9,250 nt of DNA from Candidatus Iainarchaeum sp. (GTDB lineage: Archaea > Iainarchaeota > Iainarchaeia > Iainarchaeales > JAAZKV01): assembly GCA_026397035.1 (NCBI GenBank), contig JAPLVQ010000171.1, forward strand, positions 1 to 9,250, read 5' to 3'. Each line of letters begins with the position of its first letter. The first letter of the stretch is position 1. Under the pieces are notes generated by a model. It was not told where the DNA came from. It was given only the letters and a program-made list of their open reading frames with translations, and searched no databases. A program made the position numbers and the translations under genes. Positions 5,606 to 9,250 of this stretch are shown here, in pieces.

Positions 5606-6699
5606 GAATAAAGCGTTCTTCTTTGAATGATTCAAACTTAGTACATTCCACTTCTGCTGGTTTGACCCGCTCTAGTGCGCACCAATTTAGGACTCATCAT
5701 AGTTTTAGTCACCATAAATCAGGAAAAGATATTTCTTCTCCGGCTTCTCATTCTGTGTCCAGTTCTTCACATAAAAAAAGTTCTCTCTCTAAAAAGCTTT
5801 TTTTATGCATAATTGTTTTTCTTCTTATTATAATGCTGGTTGAATTATGGGTTCTTTTTGAACAGGATTCGGCTCTTAAATTGCTTGACAAAAAGTATTC
5901 TTCTTCTCTTATTAAAATTGATTCATTAAACACAGAAATTGATTCTTTGAATAAATCAAATGCTTCTCTTTTGTCAGAACTTAATTCCTTGAACACAGAT
6001 TATTCTGATTTGTCAAAAGCCAATTCTTCTTTAAGCACTTCTTATAGTTCATTAAAATCAGAGGCTGTCGCGACGCTTGATAAAATTGATAAATATGAAA
6101 ATGAGATTCAGGGTGCGCTTGATTGGTTTAAGACTAATTCAATTCTTGTTTCTGGTTCTGGTGCGGATGTGGATTTGCGCGCGAATTGTCTAAAAATAAA
6201 TTCTGATTCGTGCGAGGTTAATTTGGGATGTTTTCATTTAGTAAATTCAGAGTTTCTTTCTCTTCAGTATAAATCTGATCTAATGACTTCTAACTCTGTT
6301 GATAAGCTTCAGTCGCTTGATGGTTTTTTAAGAAATAGTGGAGGGGATTGCGAGGATTTTGCGTTATTTTACAAGGCCGAATTTAATTCGATTGCAAAAA
6401 AGTGTGTCGGTAAAAAGATTTCTCTTTTTGCCTGGGTTGATTCAAAAGGTTACATTTTTTGGGCGAATTATTCAAGTTCATGGTATTTAAATGACGCAAA
6501 GCAGAAGTTTCTTTCTTCAGAGAATCTTTTTCCAGTTATTGTTTGCGGTTCAATGTTTGATTTGCGTTCTGGTTCGGTGAATGGGCATTGTGTAGTGGCT
6601 TTTTCTCCTTCAAAAATTTCTTCTGCAGAGGATATTGCTTGGTTGAATTCAGCAGAGTTAATTGAGCCCCAAAACGGAGAATACTTATTGATGTTTTAA
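5602..6699 (+). CDS. Membrane-anchored coiled-coil protein with transglutaminase-like cysteine peptidase domain (frameshifted 3' end)
   Basis: The 365-residue frame has four parts. Residues 1-64 are a Ser/His/Lys-rich, probably cytoplasmic region with eight histidines. Residues 66-86 form one membrane helix. Residues 106-154 are seven exact heptads, each with Leu at the fourth position (SLN/SSL types), a coiled-coil stalk. Residues 165-365 form an outer domain with GGDCEDFALFY (247-257) and GHCVVAF (328-334). GDCEDFA with a later GH hydrophobic strand is the pattern of transglutaminase-like/BTLCP cysteine peptidases; C250 and H329 would be the catalytic pair, and an acidic residue in LIEPQNGE the third member. 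C196, C204 and C210 could form disulfides outside the cell. GTG at 5602 follows a GGTG site by five bases. The frame ends abruptly in LLMF; homologous-looking sequence continues in the -1 frame to 6854, so the native protein is probably about 417 residues. Substrate is unknown; an envelope protein is a guess. Confidence 0.72.
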   Translation: MRIKRSSLNDSNLVHSTSAGLTRSSAHQFRTHHSFSHHKSGKDISSPASHSVSSSSHKKSSLSKKLFLCIIVFLLIIMLVELWVLFEQDSALKLLDKKYSSSLIKIDSLNTEIDSLNKSNASLLSELNSLNTDYSDLSKANSSLSTSYSSLKSEAVATLDKIDKYENEIQGALDWFKTNSILVSGSGADVDLRANCLKINSDSCEVNLGCFHLVNSEFLSLQYKSDLMTSNSVDKLQSLDGFLRNSGGDCEDFALFYKAEFNSIAKKCVGKKISLFAWVDSKGYIFWANYSSSWYLNDAKQKFLSSENLFPVIVCGSMFDLRSGSVNGHCVVAFSPSKISSAEDIAWLNSAELIEPQNGEYLLMF

Positions 6700-6854
6700 A
6701 TAGCAGGGGAGGAGGGGATTCTTTTATTGATACTGTAATTACTGATAATGATTTTTTTCTTTACCGTGATTCAAAATGGAATAGTTATTCTTCATTTCAA
6801 AAAGAATTGCTTACTTCAAGAACGGCTCTAAAAGAGGCTTTAAAAGCAAGTTAA
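6690..6854 (+). pseudogene. Frameshifted C-terminal part of the transglutaminase-like gene
   Basis: In the -1 frame relative to the gene starting at 5602, 54 codons are open from 6690 to a TAA at 6852-6854. They read as ordinary protein (DVLNSRGGGDSFIDTV, then DNDFFLYRDSKW, SYSSFQKELL and a helical Lys/Ala end) with the same codon taste as the upstream gene. The frame has no usable start codon, so it is not a separate gene. LIEPQNGEYLL continues naturally into DVLNS if one base is restored near 6684-6696. A run of seven T at 6865-6871, just after this TAA, looks like the real transcript end. Confidence 0.7.
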
Positions 6855-6864
6855 GTTATCTTAG

Positions 6865-6871
6865 TTTTTTT
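6865..6871 (+). terminator. T-run terminator after the frameshifted gene
   Basis: Seven T residues 11 bases after the TAA of the restored reading frame. Archaeal RNA polymerase often stops at such runs, and the position fits a gene ending at 6854 rather than 6699. Confidence 0.4.
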
Positions 6872-6975
6872 AGCCTCGTCGTTTTTGGTAGTGATATTTG
6901 TTATTCAAAAGAGATATTTTTTTATTTAATAGCATTTTCTCTTCTAAGAGATAGTTTTTCGTTGAAAGGATAATT

Positions 6976-7015
6976 GTATTTAAAGTAATCTTTTTGTATC
7001 TAAAGAATACTTTTT
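6976..7015. repeat. Two tandem 20-base imperfect repeats downstream of the BofA-like gene
   Basis: Units 6976-6995 and 6996-7015 match at 16 of 20 positions by eye (GTAT-TAAAG-AAT-like core, ending in five T). They abut the stop codon of the minus-strand gene. On the minus strand their A-runs follow the stop, so they are not an obvious terminator for it; they resemble the other 20-21 base arrays in this window. Confidence 0.55.
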
Positions 7016-7348
7016 TTAAGGTATTATTCCAAGAAATTTTAAAAGCAGCATTACTCCTAGTCCCGCGGGTCCGAATATTACTGATACTACAAAGCTTGGT
7101 ATTAGCGGGAGCTGGATATGAAAAACAACTACTGCCAGCACCCAGCTTATTGCCCCGATTATAATGTGTTCAAGGATTTTTTTGAGAACAAAAAATATTA
7201 TTATTGATATAATAATCAGTCCGACTCCTGATGCGAGGATTGCTGGGTTCATGGCCATATTAACTACGCTTGTTGTCGCGCCTCCTGCTGCATCAAAACT
7301 TAAGCCTTTCGCAAAGTCAGTAAATATATCAAGTAGTGCTAATTGCAT
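7016..7348 (-). CDS. BofA-like integral membrane protein
   Basis: A 110-residue protein that resembles the pro-sigmaK processing inhibitor BofA family. In sporulating bacteria BofA restrains an intramembrane protease; archaeal members exist, and their role is not known to me. An N-terminal stretch of about 35 residues (amphipathic, Ala/Gly-rich) leads into hydrophobic segments at about 36-56, 62-78 and 82-110. LKKILEHIIIGAISWVLAVV and FGPAGLGVMLLLKFLGIIP carry the family pattern: a basic turn before the second helix and a Gly/Pro-containing final helix ending LLGII. The ATG at 7348 is supported by a TATA-like box 28 bases upstream and no Shine-Dalgarno site, suggesting a leaderless mRNA. It stands alone, facing away from its neighbour at 7629. 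Confidence 0.68.
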   Translation of the reverse strand: MQLALLDIFTDFAKGLSFDAAGGATTSVVNMAMNPAILASGVGLIIISIIIFFVLKKILEHIIIGAISWVLAVVVFHIQLPLIPSFVVSVIFGPAGLGVMLLLKFLGIIP

Positions 7349-7371
7349 ATTATTGAATTTGTTCTTGGTTG

Positions 7372-7380
7372 CTTATAAAA
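7372..7380 (-). promoter_or_regulatory. TATA-like box for the BofA-like gene
   Basis: On the minus strand this reads TTTTATAAG, close to the archaeal consensus and centred 28 bases before the ATG at 7348. Confidence 0.55.
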
Positions 7381-7391
7381 CCTTCTTTAGC

Positions 7392-7432
7392 CCTTTTTAA
7401 AGGAGGTAATTACTTTTTTAAACTCAAAAGTA
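7392..7432. repeat. Two CTTTTTAAA-type elements 20 bases apart
   Basis: CTTTTTAAAGG (7393) and CTTTTTTAAAC (7413) are spaced 20 bases apart. The first lies in CCTTTTTAAAGG (7392-7403), which recurs exactly at 8652-8663 before the S-layer gene. AGGAGGTAATTA at 7401-7412 looks like a ribosome-binding site but has no gene behind it. Confidence 0.5.
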
Positions 7433-7540
7433 TTTGCTTATTTACTTTGAAAGGGTTTTAAGGAGTATTGTTAGTTTAGTTAATTAATGAGGGTTGCTTG
7501 TTTTTGTTGAATTAAATATTGGTTTCACTTTTGGCGGGTA

Positions 7541-7577
7541 TTTGTTTTGTTTGAATGATGGGTTTGTTTTGTTTGAA
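7541..7577. repeat. Direct repeat upstream of the winged-helix gene
   Basis: TTTGTTTTGTTTGAA occurs at 7541-7555 and again at 7563-7577, offset by 22 bases and each preceded by GGG or GGGTA. It lies 50-90 bases before the ATG at 7629 and could be an operator dimer or slippage. Confidence 0.6.
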
Positions 7578-7594
7578 GTAAGTAGTTATTTTGG

Positions 7595-7603
7595 TTAAAA
7601 TTT
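7595..7603 (+). promoter_or_regulatory. TATA-like box for the winged-helix gene
   Basis: TTAAAATTT is centred 30 bases before the ATG at 7629. A GGTG Shine-Dalgarno core at 7620-7623, five bases before the ATG, fixes the start and matches the GGTG-T5-start layout of the gene at 5602. Confidence 0.4.
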
Positions 7604-7628
7604 GTGTTTATATTTTGTTGGTGTTTTT

Positions 7629-8276
7629 ATGTCAAAGTTTTCAGAGGATCAAAAGAAAATTGCTTTGCTTCTTCTTTCAGAGCCAAAAACCGATGAGGAG
7701 CTTAACAAGCAGTTGAATATTCCTTATGATCGTTTGAGTGTTGAATTAAAAGAAATGCTTCGTCTTGGGGTCATGCAAAAAGAGGGTTATCCGACTAAGT
7801 ATCGTTTGCGTCAGGATATTATTAATGAGCTTCAAAAGCGCAAAAAGATCGCTGAGGATGATTCTTTTAGGATTAAAATTAAGGCGATTATTGAGCTTAA
7901 GGCTGTTGAAGAGACTTTGCTTAAGAAGCATTTGACTAAGATTACTGATTCACTAGGGAAGCAGAAGAGTTTTACTATTTATGGATTGACTGTAGCGGAT
8001 ATTATTGAAGAAGGGGATATGTATTCTTCCTTCATTGATCTTACTCTTACTGTGAGGGATTTTGCGGCTCTAGTAGCTTTCCTTTTTTATTATGGTCCTA
8101 CTAGTGTTGAGGTGCTTAAGCCTTCAAAAATAGAGTTTTCCCAGAGTGAGTTTCAGGATGGACTTGTATATCTTGCTGATGTCTTCCAAAGATACGCTAA
8201 TTTCACTATGAAGAATTTGAATAGAGAAGAGTTGGATAAGTTCTTGCTTATTTTGTTATTCAACAGGTTTTTTTGA
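7629..8276 (+). CDS. Winged-helix domain protein of unknown function
   Basis: A 215-residue cytoplasmic protein. Residues 4-60 read as a winged helix-turn-helix: IALLLLSEPKTDEELNKQLN for helices 1-2, IPYDRLSVELKEMLRLGVMQ for the recognition helix, and KEGYPTKYRLR for the wing. A charged helical linker follows (62-112), then an alpha/beta domain (115-215) containing FTIYGLTVADIIEEGD, a helix rich in hydrophobics (RDFAALVAFLFYYGP) and SVEVLKPSKIEF. I do not recognise this C-terminal domain; the placement suggests ligand sensing or dimerisation. ATG at 7629 is chosen for the GGTG site five bases upstream; earlier in-frame codons would add a hydrophobic MCLYFVGVF. It is probably a transcriptional regulator, possibly of nearby envelope genes, but no target is shown. 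Confidence 0.65.
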   Translation: MSKFSEDQKKIALLLLSEPKTDEELNKQLNIPYDRLSVELKEMLRLGVMQKEGYPTKYRLRQDIINELQKRKKIAEDDSFRIKIKAIIELKAVEETLLKKHLTKITDSLGKQKSFTIYGLTVADIIEEGDMYSSFIDLTLTVRDFAALVAFLFYYGPTSVEVLKPSKIEFSQSEFQDGLVYLADVFQRYANFTMKNLNREELDKFLLILLFNRFF

Positions 8277-8295
8277 ATGATTTTTGTCATAAAAA

Positions 8296-8329
8296 ACTTC
8301 GCTTTTAATATAGTCGAAGTGACTTTTTT
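8296..8329 (+). terminator. Hairpin and T-run after the winged-helix gene
   Basis: ACTTCG (8296-8301) and CGAAGT (8315-8320) form a 6-base stem with a 13-base loop, followed by six T at 8324-8329. It is 20 bases after the stop codon at 8276. Confidence 0.5.
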
Positions 8330-8411
8330 AGTTTTTAGATATGAACTAGGCTAACTTTTTTATTTAGTTTATTAGTGGTTTTGTGCGGTTTGTTTTTTTT
8401 GTTATTTTCTT

Positions 8412-8460
8412 CTTTAAATCCAAAAAAATCACTTTAAAGCCCAAAATAATACTTTTATTT
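8412..8460. repeat. 20-base periodic CTTTAAA/CTTTTAT array
   Basis: CTTTAAATCC at 8412, CTTTAAAGCC at 8432 and CTTTTATTTC at 8452 are spaced exactly 20 bases apart. The first two 20-base units agree at 15 positions by eye. No gene start lies at promoter distance on either strand. Confidence 0.6.
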
Positions 8461-8510
8461 CATGCATCTTAAACCGGTTTTTATTAATTGAAAATCCTTT
8501 TTTCCTTGTT

Positions 8511-8642
8511 ATTTATCATTTTCGTCAGTACGTATTTTGTACCATAAAAAAAACCAATTATGACAATTGACGAAGTCTTTTTCTCGAATGAACGTAGTTT
8601 TTCCCTTGGTGGCTTGTTCTGACGTAAGCGGCTTCGTTTTTT
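8511..8642 (+). ncRNA. Candidate structured RNA or regulatory leader
   Basis: A TATA-like TTTTTATTAA at 8479-8488 would start transcription near 8511. The segment around 8567-8577 can pair upstream with 8520-8529 (seven consecutive Watson-Crick pairs TTCGTCA/TGACGAA plus flanking pairs) or downstream with 8630-8638 (ACGAAG/CTTCGT plus wobble pairs), but not both. The downstream stem runs straight into six T at 8637-8642. GC is raised relative to the surrounding spacer. I recognise no known RNA family; it could be a free RNA of about 130 bases or a switch ahead of the S-layer gene. Confidence 0.35.
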
Positions 8643-8664
8643 AAGGCACAACCTTTTTAAAGGC
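8636..8664 (+). promoter_or_regulatory. Tandem TATA-like elements for the S-layer gene
   Basis: GTTTTTTAAGGC (8636-8647) and CTTTTTAAAGGC (8653-8664) are near copies 17 bases apart. The second predicts a start near 8684 and a leader of about 85 bases, suited to a strongly expressed, ribosome-binding-site-led mRNA. Confidence 0.5.
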
Positions 8665-8722
8665 AAAGAATCATCAACATGTCATGCCTTATAGCTTTGC
8701 CTAGCCATACTTGTATTTGGCT
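8661..8722 (+). promoter_or_regulatory. Adjacent inverted repeats in the S-layer upstream region
   Basis: AGGCAAAG (8661-8668) and CTTTGCCT (8695-8702) are a perfect 8-base inverted repeat with 26 bases between. Next to it, AGCC (8703-8706) pairs with GGCT (8719-8722), with a further ATAC/GTAT match inside. They could be operator half-sites around the transcription start or fold in the leader. Confidence 0.4.
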
Positions 8723-8756
8723 TAGGGTTTTAAGCAAAAAGGGTTTATTTTCGATT

Positions 8757-8763
8757 GAGGTGA
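8757..8763 (+). promoter_or_regulatory. Strong ribosome-binding site of the S-layer gene
   Basis: GAGGTGA, a full match to the archaeal anti-Shine-Dalgarno complement, ends 6 bases before the ATG at 8770. It is the strongest such site in the window. Confidence 0.8.
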
Positions 8764-8769
8764 AAATAG

Positions 8770-9250
8770 ATGAAAGGATTTAATATAAAGAGAATTGCAG
8801 CTATTGGACTTGGCGCAGCTCTAGTTGGTTCGGTGTTGGCTCCAGCAGCTTTTGCTGGTATATATAACAACTTTGCCACTGCACCACTAAAGAAAACAGA
8901 CATTGTTGACGCTACTACAGGAGCTCCTGTTGTTGACATTGTTGTAGGCTCTATGGGACAGGCTTCAGACGTTGTTTGGGCTGGTAACATTGCAGCAAAA
9001 GTTGCACAAATGGCAGTAGTTCCGGTTAGCGGATCAACTGGCGAAAAAACTGCTGACATTACTGTTGGTGGAACCCAGTCAACTACTGGTTCAGGCAACA
9101 CAGACGAGAACACTGTTAGTTTCACATCAGGTTGGAGTGAATTTAACCCAATCAAAGCTGACTATAGTGACTCAAAGAGCTTTGTGAGTATCAGTGGTAG
9201 AACTATTAAGAACGCTGGTGTTGAATCACAAATAAATATTGATGAGAACG
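8770..9250 (+). CDS. S-layer type secreted protein (5' part)
   Basis: The first 160 residues of a protein that runs off the window. Residues 1-29 are a signal peptide: MKGFNIKR, a hydrophobic core (IAAIGLGAALVGSVLA) and APAAFA before a likely cut at G30. The mature start continues with PVVDIVVGSMGQASDVVWAG (53-72) and NIAAKVAQMAVVPV, a pattern I associate with the N-terminal domain of archaeal S-layer proteins (Methanococcus-type and DPANN relatives), then a Thr/Ser/Gly-rich, beta-like region. A full GAGGTGA site and a long leader point to high expression. Codons differ from the other genes (more GAC, AAC, GCA, ACA), as expected for an abundant protein. Likely role: main subunit of the surface lattice; a different secreted surface protein is possible because only the N-terminus is seen. 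Confidence 0.78.
   Translation, partial: MKGFNIKRIAAIGLGAALVGSVLAPAAFAGIYNNFATAPLKKTDIVDATTGAPVVDIVVGSMGQASDVVWAGNIAAKVAQMAVVPVSGSTGEKTADITVGGTQSTTGSGNTDENTVSFTSGWSEFNPIKADYSDSKSFVSISGRTIKNAGVESQINIDEN

Larger units (their letters stand above)
8277..8769. other. 493-base non-coding region before the S-layer gene
   Basis: No convincing gene lies here. The left part (to about 8470) is about a quarter GC and holds a terminator-like hairpin, T-runs and a 20-base periodic array. A perfect 10-base palindrome AAACCGGTTT sits at 8471-8480. The right part (about 8521-8650) is richer in GC (27 of 60 bases at 8581-8640 by hand count) and can fold in two exclusive ways. The last 120 bases hold two TATA-like elements, hairpins and the S-layer ribosome-binding site. 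Confidence 0.6.

Noticed and set aside
6664..6699. Programmed -1 ribosomal frameshift in the peptidase gene
   Set aside because: No X-XXY-YYZ slippery heptamer lies in the zero frame near the switch (codons are CCC CAA AAC, then TTA TTG ATG TTT TAA). A one-base indel is simpler, though recoding is not excluded.
7401..7412. AGGAGGTAATTA as a ribosome-binding site for an unlisted gene
   Set aside because: No start codon followed by an open frame of useful length lies at the right distance on the + strand.
8511..8650. tRNA, C/D box or H/ACA guide RNA in the GC-raised segment
   Set aside because: No TTCRA T-loop or cloverleaf is visible; CTGA at 8619 lacks a good C box, and the ACA at 8648 is too far from the stem end for an H/ACA guide.
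8484..8666. Minus-strand open frame of 60 codons in the spacer before the S-layer gene
   Set aside because: It starts with TTG inside a TATA-like element, has no ribosome-binding site, and its product is a basic, patternless peptide.
8745..9155. Long open frame on the minus strand, 136 codons
   Set aside because: It lies antisense to the S-layer gene, whose signal peptide, ribosome-binding site and family-like residues are clear. Its product is low-complexity Thr/Ala/Pro/Val, as expected from the reverse complement of GCA/ACA/GGT-type codons.

Overview
The window comes from an archaeon. It holds archaeal/eukaryotic-type primase subunits, a GINS protein, the archaeal initiation factor aIF2-alpha and an archaeal S-layer type protein, and several genes have TATA-like boxes about 27-30 bases before the start codon. 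Small genes, AT-rich spacers, stripped-down gene clusters and the S-layer signal sequence suggest a DPANN-type lineage (Woesearchaeota, Pacearchaeota or Diapherotrites-like). That placement is an inference; no rRNA is present.

Layout. Positions 1-100 hold the tail of an unidentified gene, closed by a GC-rich hairpin. Positions 174-4847 (+ strand) are an information-processing block: priL, priS, gins51, eif2a and a PAC2-family gene. This is a reduced form of the archaeal replication-translation cluster; the ribosomal protein (L44e, S27e) and nop10 genes that often accompany it are absent. A convergent family 4-like uracil-DNA glycosylase follows at 4873-5481 (- strand). It has no cysteine, so it cannot carry the usual iron-sulfur cluster, and it ends in a PCNA-binding-like tail. 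At 5602 a + strand gene encodes a membrane-anchored coiled-coil protein with a transglutaminase-like cysteine peptidase domain. Its C-terminus continues in the -1 frame to 6854, so it carries a frameshift. Next come a BofA-like membrane protein (7016-7348, -), a winged-helix protein (7629-8276, +), a 493-base non-coding stretch with structured elements, and the start of a large S-layer/secreted protein gene (8770 to the window end).

The first block would supply primer synthesis (PriS/PriL), a replicative helicase cofactor (GINS), translation initiation (aIF2-alpha) and possibly proteasome assembly (PAC2). The right half is cell-envelope and accessory. Its intergenic regions repeatedly carry CTTTTTAA/CTTTTATT motifs spaced about 20-21 bases apart, and the spacer before the S-layer gene may hold a small RNA or a regulatory leader.

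All calls rest on reading motifs by eye; no database search was run.
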